From NCBI RefSeq assembly GCF_009834125.1, contig NZ_CP047146.1:5821501-5885500 (forward strand): a stretch of DNA of 64,000 bases, in the 5' to 3' direction. This stretch comes from Streptomyces sp. GS7. GTDB lineage: Bacteria; Actinomycetota; Actinomycetes; Streptomycetales; Streptomycetaceae. Shown piece by piece: positions 24,827 through 33,311 of the stretch. The notes under the pieces were generated by a model that worked only from the letters and a program-made list of their open reading frames with translations, was not told the origin of the DNA and searched no databases. Within the stretch, counting starts at the first letter, position 1; every line of letters starts with the position of its first letter. The translations under genes and the position numbers were made by a program.

Positions 24827-26422
24827 GTGGCCCGTCGCCCCCTGCCCCGCTTCCTCACCACCGCGCACCGCTCGCCCGCGGAACTGGCGCGCAGCGCCGC
24901 CGACGGCGCCTTCGACGTGCTGCATCCGCTGATCACCATCAGCCGCGGCCTGCGCCGGCTGGCGGCCGCCGGGTGCGAGCGCTGGGCCGCGACGCCCAAG
25001 GAGCAGCGCGGGCCGCTGTGCTTCCTGATCGCCGCCGGGGTGCTGATCGTGGCGCTGGTGCCGTACGGTCCGGTGCTCGCGCTGATGGCGGTGATGGCGG
25101 TGTCGGCGTGGGTGGGACGGGAGCAGCCGCCGGAGGAAGAGGAGGAAACCGGCCCGAGCGAGGCGGAGACCGGGCGGTTGCAGGCGCTGTACGAGGCGCT
25201 GGTGCCGTACCTCGCCACGGAGGGGGACCCCAGCCCCCTCTACGCCCATGACGGCGACTGGGAGGGGGCGTTCAGTGAGTACGCCTTCGACGACGGCGGA
25301 CGGCTGGAGCAGCTGCGGCTGATCTACCCGACGTACTTCACCGACGGCGAGGAGGCGGCCCGGCGGCGCATCGAGCAGGTGCTGCACGCCAAGTCCGGCC
25401 GCGGCCGGGAGTACCGCTTCGCCTGGAACGAGGCGGCCAACGAGCTGCTGATGACGGCGCTCGGCCCGCTGCCGACCGACATCGCGGCGCAGCACTTCGT
25501 GACCGCCCCGGGCGAGATGGTGCTCGGGTTCACCGACCCCGACTCCGTCCAGCGGACACTGCCGGTGGTCCGCGGGGCGGAGGACGGGGACGAGCCGCCG
25601 GTGGTGTGGCGCATCGGCGCGCGGTCCACCGAGCCGCATCTGCTGGCCCTGGGGCATCCGGGCACCGGCGCCACGACTCTGCTCCGCTCGCTCACGTTCC
25701 AGGCGCTGCGGCACGGCGACGTGCTGGTCGTCGACGGCAGCGGCACCGGCGAGTTCGGCGCTCTGATCGGGCGGCGGGGCGTACTGGCGGTGGAGAACGG
25801 GCTGTCGGGGACGCTGGCGACGCTGCAGTGGGCGGCGCACGAGACCGAGCGGCGGCTGATCGCGGCCAACCGCGCGCGGCAGGCCGGCGCGCCGGCGCCC
25901 GAGGACACCCGGCGGCCACTGTGGATCATCGCGGACCGGCTGACGGCGCTGACCCATCTCGCGGCCGTGGAGGGCCGCGACGATCCGCAGCGGCTGCTCC
26001 AGGTCCCGCTGCGGCACGGCCGGTCGGCCCATGTGACGGTGGTGATGGCCGACCAGTTCGAGAGCGCCGAGCTGCTGAGCGAGCCCGTACGGGCCCACAC
26101 CAGGGCCCGGATCGTGCTCGGCCCGGCCACCGCGCAGGAGATCGCGGCGGTGCTCGGGGCACCGCCGCACACCACGCCGACGCCGTACATGCCGCCGGGC
26201 CGCGGCTACGCCCGGCTGGGCAGCGGCCCGGTCCTGCGCCTCCAGGTGCCGGCCACACCGGATCCGTACGACGAGGGCACCGACGAGGTGTTCCGGCAAG
26301 CGGTGGTGGCGCTGCTGCCGGAGCGCACGGTCCCGGCCGAGGTCGAGAGCGCGCCGGAGCCGGTGAGCTTCACGAAGCGGTCGATGGCCGTCGAGGCCGT
26401 ACCGGTCGACACCCAGGAATGA
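24827..26422 (+). CDS. FtsK/SpoIIIE-like membrane protein with degenerate P-loop
   Basis: A 531-residue protein starting at GTG 24827 after AGGAGA. Hydrophobic segments at about residues 64-95 anchor it, followed by an acidic linker (EEEEETGPSEAE). A middle domain of about 130 residues precedes the motor-like domain. The Walker A position reads GHPGTGATT (276-284), so the invariant Lys is Ala282. The Walker B equivalents (VLVVDGSG, LWIIADR) are also weak. It aligns in layout with the small FtsK-like proteins of Streptomyces but is probably not an ordinary ATP-driven translocase. An alternative is a structural or regulatory FtsK-fold protein. Confidence 0.75.
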   Translation: MARRPLPRFLTTAHRSPAELARSAADGAFDVLHPLITISRGLRRLAAAGCERWAATPKEQRGPLCFLIAAGVLIVALVPYGPVLALMAVMAVSAWVGREQPPEEEEETGPSEAETGRLQALYEALVPYLATEGDPSPLYAHDGDWEGAFSEYAFDDGGRLEQLRLIYPTYFTDGEEAARRRIEQVLHAKSGRGREYRFAWNEAANELLMTALGPLPTDIAAQHFVTAPGEMVLGFTDPDSVQRTLPVVRGAEDGDEPPVVWRIGARSTEPHLLALGHPGTGATTLLRSLTFQALRHGDVLVVDGSGTGEFGALIGRRGVLAVENGLSGTLATLQWAAHETERRLIAANRARQAGAPAPEDTRRPLWIIADRLTALTHLAAVEGRDDPQRLLQVPLRHGRSAHVTVVMADQFESAELLSEPVRAHTRARIVLGPATAQEIAAVLGAPPHTTPTPYMPPGRGYARLGSGPVLRLQVPATPDPYDEGTDEVFRQAVVALLPERTVPAEVESAPEPVSFTKRSMAVEAVPVDTQE

Positions 26423-26473
26423 CGGGGCATCAGCACTTCTCGGGCCGCTGAACCGGCACTTCTTGACAGATCG

Positions 26474-27982
26474 TCAAGCCACGAAGGCGTGCCGCGACTG
26501 GTCCGGCTCCGCCGCGGCACCGGTCGCCACCAGTCGGGCGGCCCGCGCCAGCCGGACCGCGGCCTCGTCCGCGACCGCCCCGTTGACGGTGAACGGCAGC
26601 CGCACGAAGCCCTCGAAGGCGCCGTCGACACCGAAGCGCGGGCCGGAGGGGACCCGTACACCGAGCCGCTCCCCCGCCTCGGCGATCCGGGAGCCGGAGA
26701 GCCCGCCCGTCCGCACCCACAGGGTGAGGCCGCCGTGCGGAATGCTGAACTCCCAGTCGGGCAGGTGCCGTCCGAGGGCCTCGACGATCGCGTCGCGGTT
26801 CTCGCGGGCCTGGTCGCGGCGGATGCGGACGGCCTCCTCCCAGCCGCCGCTCTCCAACAGCGAGGCGATGGCGAGCTGTTCGAGGACGGGTGAGCCGAGG
26901 TCGGAGTAGGCGCGGGCGGCGATCAGACTGCGGATGATGTCGGGCGCGGCCCGCACCCAGCCGATGCGCAACCCGGCCCAGAACGCCTTGCTGGCCGAGC
27001 CGACGGTGATCACGGAGCTGCCCGCGGGGTCGAAGGCGCAGACCGGGCGCGGGAGTTCGGTGTCCGGATCCAGCTGCAGCTCCCTCATGGTCTCGTCGAC
27101 GACGAGCAGGGTGCCGGCCGAGCGCGCGGCGTCGACCATGCGGCGGCGCTGGTCCTCGGTGGCGAGGGTGCCGGTGGGGTTGTGGAAGTCGGCGACGACA
27201 TACGCCATGCGGGGTGCCGCATCGCGCATCACCTGTCGCCAGGCCGGGATGTCCCAGCCGGCCAGCCGTTCGCCGAGCGCGACCGGGACGAGCCGGGCGC
27301 CGGCGTCGCGCATCAGCTGGAGGATGTTGGCGTACGAGGGCGAGTCGACGGCCACCCGCTCACCGGGGCTGGTACAGAGCCGGCAGATCGCGGCGACGGC
27401 GCCCATCGCGCCGGTGGTGACCATGATCTGCTCGGGCATCGTGGGGATGCCGCGGGCGGTGTACCGATCGGCGAGGGCCTGGCGCAGGACGGGGAGGCCG
27501 GCCGGGTAGTCGCCGTGGGTGTGGGCGTAGAGCGGCAGATCGGCCATGGCGCCCTGGACGGCGCGCGTGAGCCACGGCTCGGGGGCCGGGAGGGCGGCGC
27601 AGCCGAGGTCGATCATCGAGCCGGCGGCCTCCGGCGGGAGCGGCTCCAGGCCGCGGGTGGGCAGCGGGTTGCCGGCCGGGACGGCGGTCCAACTGCCGGA
27701 GCCGCGCCGGGACTCCAGGAACCCTTCGGCGCGCAGCGCCTCGTAGGCGGCGGCGACGGTGGTGCGGCTGACGCCGAAGGCGGCGGCCAGTTCGCGCTCG
27801 GCGGGAAGCCGGGCGGCGACCGGCACCCGGCCTTCGAGCACGAGGAGGCGGACGCCGTCGGCGAGGCTGCGGTAGGCGGGCAACTTCCGCCCGACGGCGG
27901 TCAGTTCGGCATCCCGCGGATCTTGCGAGCGGAGCAGCCGGGCGAGTTGGGGCGCGCCCACCGCCGAAGTCCACTGAGCCAT
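26474..27982 (-). CDS. MocR/PdxR-type regulator (GntR HTH fused to aminotransferase domain)
   Basis: A 502-residue fusion. The GntR-type winged helix is at about residues 33-100 (LPAERELAAAFGVSRTTVAAAYEAL). The rest is a fold-type I aminotransferase domain that normally binds PLP. The expected lysine is in ITVGSASKAFWAGLRIGW, and a D-FHNPTG-type loop (VVADFHNPTGTLA) is present, so the cofactor site looks intact. It is divergent from the YczE-type membrane gene with about 100 bp between, a recurrent MocR arrangement, and likely controls that gene and itself. The ligand could be PLP or an amino-compound adduct. Confidence 0.92.
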   Translation of the reverse strand: MAQWTSAVGAPQLARLLRSQDPRDAELTAVGRKLPAYRSLADGVRLLVLEGRVPVAARLPAERELAAAFGVSRTTVAAAYEALRAEGFLESRRGSGSWTAVPAGNPLPTRGLEPLPPEAAGSMIDLGCAALPAPEPWLTRAVQGAMADLPLYAHTHGDYPAGLPVLRQALADRYTARGIPTMPEQIMVTTGAMGAVAAICRLCTSPGERVAVDSPSYANILQLMRDAGARLVPVALGERLAGWDIPAWRQVMRDAAPRMAYVVADFHNPTGTLATEDQRRRMVDAARSAGTLLVVDETMRELQLDPDTELPRPVCAFDPAGSSVITVGSASKAFWAGLRIGWVRAAPDIIRSLIAARAYSDLGSPVLEQLAIASLLESGGWEEAVRIRRDQARENRDAIVEALGRHLPDWEFSIPHGGLTLWVRTGGLSGSRIAEAGERLGVRVPSGPRFGVDGAFEGFVRLPFTVNGAVADEAAVRLARAARLVATGAAAEPDQSRHAFVA

Positions 27983-27987
27983 GAAGA

Positions 27988-28059
27988 TCAGTCCACCTTC
28001 CCCGAATTGGCTCTACTTCCCGAGACCGGACACGCCACATGGTGTCATGCGTCAGTCCA
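27988..28059. promoter_or_regulatory. candidate MocR direct-repeat sites
   Basis: The octamer TCAGTCCA occurs at 27988-27995 and 28052-28059, 64 bp apart, in the short divergent region between the MocR gene and the YczE gene. MocR regulators characteristically recognise directly repeated sites in such intergenic regions. Assignment is inference. Confidence 0.4.
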
Positions 28060-28083
28060 ATCCTGCCATGAGGGGGAAGAGTC

Positions 28084-28767
28084 GTGTCCATCACCCAGGG
28101 GTCCGGTCCCGGGAGGTCCTTGCTGCCGCGCCGGCTGGTGCAGCTCTATGTGGGGCTGACGCTGTACGGCGTGAGCATGGGGCTCATGGTCCGCGCCGGG
28201 CTCGGCCTGGAACCGTGGAGCGTCCTGAACCAGGGCATATCCCGGCACACGGGGCTGTCGATCGGCACCGTCACCATCGTCTCCGGGGCCCTGATCCTGC
28301 TGCTGTGGATCCCGCTGCGGCAACGCCCCGGCCTGGGCACGGTCTCGAACGTGGTGATCCTCGGCCTGGTCATGGACGCCACACTGGCGCTGCTCCCCGA
28401 GATCCATGCGCTCACCGCCCGCATCCCGCTGCTCGCCTTCGCCGTGGTCCTCAACGGCACCGCGACCGGCCTCTACATCTCGGCCCGCTTCGGACCGGGG
28501 CCCCGCGACGGCCTGATGACCGGGCTGCACCTGCGCACCGGCCGCCCCGTACGGCTGGTGCGGACCTGCATCGAGGTGACCGTCCTCGCCGTGGGGTTCG
28601 CACTCGGCGGGTCCGTCGGGGTGGGCACCGTGCTCTACGCCCTGGCCATCGGGCCGATGGCCCAGTTCTTCCTCCGCCGCTTCGCGATCAAGGGACTGCC
28701 CGAGCGGCCGTCCCTGGTGGTGGCCCGCGGCCAGGCGTCACCCGAGCACGCGATACTGCCGGAGTGA
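28084..28767 (+). CDS. YczE/YitT-type integral membrane protein
   Basis: A 227-residue membrane protein of the YczE (DUF161-like) family starting at GTG 28084. Five to six hydrophobic segments are visible, beginning at LVQLYVGLTLYGVSMGLMV. The family signature around ARFGPGPRDGLMTGLHLRTG is clear. Members are often divergent from a MocR regulator, exactly as here. The function is not established; it may export or import a compound sensed by the MocR protein. The stop overlaps the next start (GTGA), coupling it to the phosphodiesterase. Confidence 0.85.
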   Translation: MSITQGSGPGRSLLPRRLVQLYVGLTLYGVSMGLMVRAGLGLEPWSVLNQGISRHTGLSIGTVTIVSGALILLLWIPLRQRPGLGTVSNVVILGLVMDATLALLPEIHALTARIPLLAFAVVLNGTATGLYISARFGPGPRDGLMTGLHLRTGRPVRLVRTCIEVTVLAVGFALGGSVGVGTVLYALAIGPMAQFFLRRFAIKGLPERPSLVVARGQASPEHAILPE

Positions 28768-29564
28768 CCTCCGCGATACGCCTCCGCCACCCCTACCTCG
28801 ACCATCCCGGCCCGCTCCCCTTCGCCCACCGGGGCGGGGCCGCGGACGGCCTGGAGAACACCGCCGCCGCCTTCCGGCGCGCGGTGGACCTCGGCTACCG
28901 CTACCTGGAGACCGACGTCCACACCACCTCGGACGGCTCACTCGTCGCCTTCCACGACGCGACGCTGGACCGCGTCACCGACTCCCAGGGCGCCATCGCG
29001 GCACTCCCCTGGCGCGCGGTACGCCGGGCCCGGGTCGCCGGACGGGAGCCCCTGCCCCTCTTCGAGGAATTGCTGGAGGAGTTCCCCGAGGCCCGCTGGA
29101 ACGTCGACCTGAAGGTGGAGTCCGCGCTGGAGCCGCTGTTGGCCCTGCTGCGCCGGGCCAACGCCTGGGACCGGGTGTGCGTCGGCTCGTTCTCCGAGGC
29201 CCGGGTGGCGCGGGCGCAGCGGCTGGCCGGCGGCCGGATGGCCAGCTCGCTGGGCACCCGCGGGGTGGCCGGTCTGCGGCTGCGCTCGTACGGCCGCGGG
29301 GCGCTGCCGCTGGACCGGCTGCTGGGCGCGGCCGTACGGCGCAGCGCCGTCTGCGTCCAGGTCCCCGAGCGGCAGTCCGGTATCCGCGTCGTCGATCCGC
29401 TGTTCCTGCGGGCCGCGCACGCACTGGGCATGCAGGTCCACGTCTGGACGGTCAACGACGCCGACCGCATGGCGGCGCTGCTGGACCTCGGCGTGGACGG
29501 CATCATGACCGATGAGATCGAGACCCTGCGCACGGTGCTGACCGCGCGGGGGTGCTGGGTCTAG
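28764..29564 (+). CDS. glycerophosphodiester phosphodiesterase
   Basis: A 266-residue GDPD-family TIM barrel that hydrolyses glycerophosphodiesters to glycerol-3-phosphate and an alcohol. Catalytic signatures are present: FAHRGGA, GLENTAAAFRRAVDLGYRYLETDVHTT is in place (H-R, E-N-T and E-D residues), followed by VAFHDATLDRVT and VNDADRMAALLDLGVDGIMTD. No signal peptide is seen, so it acts in the cytoplasm. GTG 28764 overlaps the YczE stop by 4 bp, so the pair is translationally coupled; a link between the two functions is unknown. Confidence 0.93.
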   Translation: MTSAIRLRHPYLDHPGPLPFAHRGGAADGLENTAAAFRRAVDLGYRYLETDVHTTSDGSLVAFHDATLDRVTDSQGAIAALPWRAVRRARVAGREPLPLFEELLEEFPEARWNVDLKVESALEPLLALLRRANAWDRVCVGSFSEARVARAQRLAGGRMASSLGTRGVAGLRLRSYGRGALPLDRLLGAAVRRSAVCVQVPERQSGIRVVDPLFLRAAHALGMQVHVWTVNDADRMAALLDLGVDGIMTDEIETLRTVLTARGCWV

Positions 29565-29835
29565 GGCCGGTCCGCCGGGTCGGGGCGGAACGGCCCTGGC
29601 CCACCGCCGTGGTGGACGCGCGCCGGACCCCGGGCTCCCCGCGCATCCTCCGGGACTCCCGCACCGGGTCCGGCCAGGGGTTGTCACCGCAGCTCACGGG
29701 CGTGTAGTGATGACCACCACTCAAGCATCACATCGGGGCGCCGCGCACGGTACCGACCGAGCGGGGGCGCGGGGGCCGGCCGCCGCACCGCCGGCCGTTC
29801 GCCGCGCCGAACGGGGACGGAAGACGGGGGTACCT

Positions 29836-31218
29836 GTGCAGAGCACAGAGGTCGGGGCCGGGAGCCCCGAGGCGGCAGCGGCGGCCGAGAAGGCCGGGCG
29901 GCGCCGCGAGCAGCGCGGCTGGTACTTCTACGACTGGGCGATCAGCGTCTACTCGTCGAGCGTGCTGACGGTGTTCCTCGGGCCGTATCTGACGTCGGTG
30001 GCGAAGGCCGCGGCGGACGCGGAGGGATTCGTCCACCCCCTGGGCATCCCGGTGCGCGCCGGCTCCTTCTTCGCGTACGCGGTGTCCGCGTCCCTGCTGC
30101 TGTCGGTGCTGGCGATGCCGGCGGCCGGGGCGGTGGCGGACCGGACCGGCCGGAAGAAGCCGCTGCTGGGCGGCTGCGCGTATACGGGGGCCGCGGCGAC
30201 CACCGCGATGTTCTTCCTCGGCGGCGACCGCTATCTGCTGGGCGGGGCGCTGCTGATCATCGCGAACGTCTCGTTCGTGGTGGCGATGATGCTCTACAAC
30301 TCCTTCCTGCCGCAGATCGCCGAGCCCGACGAGCGCGACGCGGTCTCCTCACGGGGCTGGGCCTTCGGCTACGCGGCCAGCGCACTGGTCCTGATCGCCG
30401 ATCTCGCGCTGTACGCCGGGCATGACACGGTCGGCGTCTCCGAGGGGACGGCGGTACGGATCTGCCTGGCGACCGCGGGCCTGTGGTGGGGCGTCTTCGC
30501 GCTGGTCCCGCTGCGCCGCCTGCGCGACCGGCCTGCGGCCGGCGGCACCCGGGGCGCGGCGGGCGGCGCGGCGGTCGGCCAGGGCTGGCGCCAGCTGCGG
30601 GCGACGCTGCGCGATATGCGCCGCCATCCGCTCACCCTCTCCTTCCTGCTGGCGTTCCTCATCTACAACGACGGCATCCAGACCGTGATCACCCAGGCGT
30701 CGGTCTTCGGCTCCGAGGAGCTGCGGCTGGACCAGACCACGCTGATCGTGTCGATCCTGGTGGTGCAGGTGGTGGCCGCGGCGGGCGCGCTGCTGATGGG
30801 CCGGCTGGCCCGGACGTACGGCGCCCAGCGGACGGTGCTGGGTTCGCTGGTGGCCTGGACGCTGATCATCGCCGCGGGGTACTTCCTGCCCGCGCGGGCG
30901 CCGGTGTGGTTCTTCGCGCTGGCCGTCGGGATCGGGCTGGTGCTGGGCGGCAGTCAGGCGCTGTCGCGGTCGCTGTTCTCGCATCTGATCCCGCGCGGCA
31001 AGGAGGCGGAGTACTTCTCCGCGTACGAGATGAGCGACCGCGGGGTGAGCTGGCTGGGGCCGCTGGTGTTCGGGATGGCCTACCAGCTGACCGGGAGCTA
31101 CCGGGATGCGATCGTGTCGCTGGTGGCGTTCTTCGCGATCGGTTTCGTGCTGCTGGCGCGGGTGCCGGTGCGGCGGGCGATCGCGGCGGCCGGGAATCCG
31201 GTACCTGACCGGATTTAG
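29836..31218 (+). CDS. MFS transporter, UMF1 (Atg22-like) family
   Basis: A 460-residue transporter with about 12 hydrophobic segments. The early motif WYFYDWAISVYSSSVLTVFLG is typical of the UMF1/Atg22-like branch. A later VADRTGRKKPLLGG is the MFS loop 2-3 signature. GTG 29836 is chosen because GGGGG lies 5 nt upstream and the residues above it are Arg/Ala-rich and noisy; an ATG at 29710 would add 42 residues. The substrate is unknown (amino acids for some eukaryotic relatives). Confidence 0.85.
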   Translation: MQSTEVGAGSPEAAAAAEKAGRRREQRGWYFYDWAISVYSSSVLTVFLGPYLTSVAKAAADAEGFVHPLGIPVRAGSFFAYAVSASLLLSVLAMPAAGAVADRTGRKKPLLGGCAYTGAAATTAMFFLGGDRYLLGGALLIIANVSFVVAMMLYNSFLPQIAEPDERDAVSSRGWAFGYAASALVLIADLALYAGHDTVGVSEGTAVRICLATAGLWWGVFALVPLRRLRDRPAAGGTRGAAGGAAVGQGWRQLRATLRDMRRHPLTLSFLLAFLIYNDGIQTVITQASVFGSEELRLDQTTLIVSILVVQVVAAAGALLMGRLARTYGAQRTVLGSLVAWTLIIAAGYFLPARAPVWFFALAVGIGLVLGGSQALSRSLFSHLIPRGKEAEYFSAYEMSDRGVSWLGPLVFGMAYQLTGSYRDAIVSLVAFFAIGFVLLARVPVRRAIAAAGNPVPDRI

Positions 31219-31396
31219 CTCCTGGGCGTGCGGGCCGGTAGTGTACGCCTTTGGCTCACCAGGCGGACCGTTACTGCGCGCTCAACTCCGTGAGGCGCTG
31301 GGTGACATCTGCTGCCAGATGTGACAAACCGGGCGTTGGTGGGTACAACAAGGGGCGGCACGACGGGCGACGCAGGCGACGCATGTCCCGATGACG

Positions 31397-31422
31397 GGAA
31401 TCTTCACCGCCGACCGGACGTT
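31397..31422 (+). promoter_or_regulatory. sigma-R-type promoter of rbpA
   Basis: GGAAT (31397-31401), exactly 18 bp, then GTT (31420-31422) reproduces the sigma-R consensus GGAAT-N18-GTT used in the Streptomyces thiol-oxidative stress regulon. It lies about 60 bp before the rbpA ATG. rbpA of S. coelicolor is an established sigma-R target, which fits. Confidence 0.82.
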
Positions 31423-31483
31423 GACCGGATGACGACGACAGCGACACCTGTCCTGTGGGCGACAAGCCCGGGAGGCACGATTC

Positions 31484-31861
31484 ATGAGTGAGCGAGCTCT
31501 CCGCGGCACGCGACTCGTGGTGACCAGCTACGAGACCGACCGCGGCATCGACCTGGCCCCGCGCCAGGCGGTGGAGTACGCATGCCAGAACGGACATCGA
31601 TTCGAGATGCCGTTCTCGGTTGAGGCCGAGATTCCGCCGGAGTGGGAGTGCAAGGTATGTGGCGCACCCTCTCTTCTGGTGGATGGGGATGGCCCTGAGG
31701 AGAAGAAGGGCAAGCCCGCGCGTACGCACTGGGACATGCTCATGGAGCGGCGGACCCGCGAGGAGCTCGAGGAGGTGCTGGCCGAGCGGCTGGCCGTCCT
31801 CCGCTCCGGCACCATGAACATTGCCGTGCATCCGCGCGACAGCAACCGCAAGTCCGCCTGA
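31484..31861 (+). CDS. rbpA: RNA polymerase-binding protein RbpA
   Basis: A 125-residue actinobacterial RNA polymerase accessory factor that binds the principal sigma factor and stabilises the open complex; it also affects rifampicin sensitivity. The start MSERALRGTRLVVTSYETDR is diagnostic. The core zinc-type motif is CQNGHRFEMPF with the second pair in WECKVCG. The C-terminal sigma-interacting helix is MLMERRTREELEEVLAERL. GGGAGG precedes the ATG. It has a sigma-R promoter upstream and a very strong terminator downstream. Confidence 0.98.
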   Translation: MSERALRGTRLVVTSYETDRGIDLAPRQAVEYACQNGHRFEMPFSVEAEIPPEWECKVCGAPSLLVDGDGPEEKKGKPARTHWDMLMERRTREELEEVLAERLAVLRSGTMNIAVHPRDSNRKSA

Positions 31862-31883
31862 CAAGCGGGCTGCGCCGAGCGGC

Positions 31884-31928
31884 GCAGAAGGGCCGGGCCA
31901 CCGATCTCTGGTGGCCCGGCCCTTCTGC
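31884..31928. terminator. strong bidirectional hairpin terminator after rbpA
   Basis: A 19-bp perfect stem (arms 31884-31902 and 31910-31928; GCAGAAGGGCCGGGCCACC and its complement) has a 7-nt loop. It lies between the convergent rbpA and fxsA genes. Confidence 0.92.
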
Positions 31929-31951
31929 GTTCCGCTCCGTACGCTGCGGTC

Positions 31952-32521
31952 TCAGCCGGTCAGCGGCGGGTCCTGGCGGCGCGCGGCCGGGGGTCCGTCG
32001 TCGCGGATGACCTCGCCCTGGACGACCTTGCCGTCCGGTCGGTGCATCCGCGCCTGCTGGTAGGCGTCGCCGAAGGTACCGGGCGCGTAGGAACCGGGAC
32101 GGGTCAGCAGCTTGTCGGCGCCGCGCAGGATCAGCCGCCCGGTCGGCGGGAAGAGGCAGAGCAGCCCGAGCACGTCCGACAGCAGGCCGGGCAGTATCAG
32201 CAGCAGCCCGCCGATCATCGGGAGGGTGTTGCCGGTGCCGGACGAGCCGCTCTCCTGCGGTTCCGCCGGGGCGCCGCCGGCCTGGAGGGTCCCGGTGAGG
32301 TTCCGCCAGGCCCGGCGACCGGCCCGCTTGATCACCGCGCCGCCGGCGATCACACCCGCGACGAGCAGCAGAAACACCGTCAGCCCGCCGGTGGCGCCGG
32401 CGACCATGGTCAGCAGCCAGATCTCCAGCACCATCCAGGCGGCGACGCCCAACGGGACGAACCGGCGGGCGCGCGATCGGTGCTGCTGGGGACTGGGCGG
32501 TGGCGTGGCTCCGAACGTCAT
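31952..32521 (-). CDS. fxsA: FxsA-family membrane protein
   Basis: A 189-residue FxsA protein, related to the E. coli F-exclusion suppressor of phage T7. Hydrophobic segments are FVPLGVAAWMVLEIWLL, the next GGLTVFLLLVAGVIAG and MIGGLLLILPGLLSDVLGL, the last being the most conserved part of the family. A Pro-rich N-terminus and an acidic/Arg C-terminal tail are cytoplasmic. It follows ppm on the minus strand with a 34-bp gap, so lnt-ppm-fxsA probably form one unit. Confidence 0.9.
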   Translation of the reverse strand: MTFGATPPPSPQQHRSRARRFVPLGVAAWMVLEIWLLTMVAGATGGLTVFLLLVAGVIAGGAVIKRAGRRAWRNLTGTLQAGGAPAEPQESGSSGTGNTLPMIGGLLLILPGLLSDVLGLLCLFPPTGRLILRGADKLLTRPGSYAPGTFGDAYQQARMHRPDGKVVQGEVIRDDGPPAARRQDPPLTG

Positions 32522-32555
32522 GCAACAAGTGTGCCTGGCCCGTCCGGCATCCGGA

Positions 32556-33311
32556 TCAGCGCCTGCGGATCTTGTCCACCCGGGAGCCGACGCCCCAGGC
32601 GGTGATCCGCCACAGCGCCTCCACGACGATGTCGCGGCTCATCTTGCTGTCGCCCAGCTGCCGCTCGATGAAGGTGATCGGGACCTCGACCACGTGGAAG
32701 CCCGCCCGCACGGCACGCCGCGCGAGGTCGACCTGGAAGCAGTAGCCCTGAGAGGCCACCTCGTCCAGGCCCAGGCCCTTGAGGGTCGCGGCCCGGAACG
32801 CCCGGAAGCCGCCGGTCACATCGCGGATCGGCACGTCCAGCATGATCCGGGAGTACGTGCTGCCGCCGCGGGAGAGGAACTCGCGGTGCTTGGGCCAGTT
32901 CACCACCCGGCCGCCCGGCACCCAGCGCGAGCCCAGCACCAGATCAGCGCCCTTGAGGGCGGTGAGCAGCCGCGGCAGCTCCTCGGGCTGGTGGGAGCCG
33001 TCCGCGTCCATCTCCACCAGGACGTCATGGCCGTGGTCGATGCCCCACCGGAACCCCGCGAGGTAGGCGGCGCCCAGCCCCTCCTTGCCCTTGCGGTGCA
33101 GGACGTGGACCTGCTCGTCCTCGGCGGCCAGTTCGTCGGCGAGCTTGCCGGTACCGTCCGGGCTGTTGTCGTCCGCGACGAGGACATGCGCCTCGGGGAC
33201 GGCGGACCGCACCCGCGAGACGATCGGCTTGATGTTCTCCGCCTCGTTGTACGTCGGAATGATCACCAACGTGCTGCCGAGCGGACCGTACTGCCGCTGA
33301 CCGTCTGTCAC
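32556..33311 (-). CDS. ppm: polyprenol monophosphomannose synthase
   Basis: A 251-residue GT2 enzyme making polyprenyl-phosphomannose from GDP-mannose, the mannose donor for protein O-mannosylation and lipoglycans. GT-A signatures are present: TLVIIPTYNEAENI at the start, VLVADDNSPDGTG, the metal-binding VLVEMDADGSHQPEEL, and DVTGGFRAFRAATLK. GTG 33311 overlaps the lnt stop (GTGA), so the two are coupled. In mycobacteria the two domains are fused in one Ppm1 protein; here they are separate but overlapping. In S. coelicolor the equivalent enzyme is needed for phage phiC31 infection. Confidence 0.95.
   Translation of the reverse strand: MTDGQRQYGPLGSTLVIIPTYNEAENIKPIVSRVRSAVPEAHVLVADDNSPDGTGKLADELAAEDEQVHVLHRKGKEGLGAAYLAGFRWGIDHGHDVLVEMDADGSHQPEELPRLLTALKGADLVLGSRWVPGGRVVNWPKHREFLSRGGSTYSRIMLDVPIRDVTGGFRAFRAATLKGLGLDEVASQGYCFQVDLARRAVRAGFHVVEVPITFIERQLGDSKMSRDIVVEALWRITAWGVGSRVDKIRRR

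Noticed and set aside
26463..26477. Palindrome TTGACAGATCGTCAA as a TetR-type operator
   Set aside because: It overlaps the MocR stop codon between convergent gene ends, where an operator is unlikely; a weak terminator stem is more probable.
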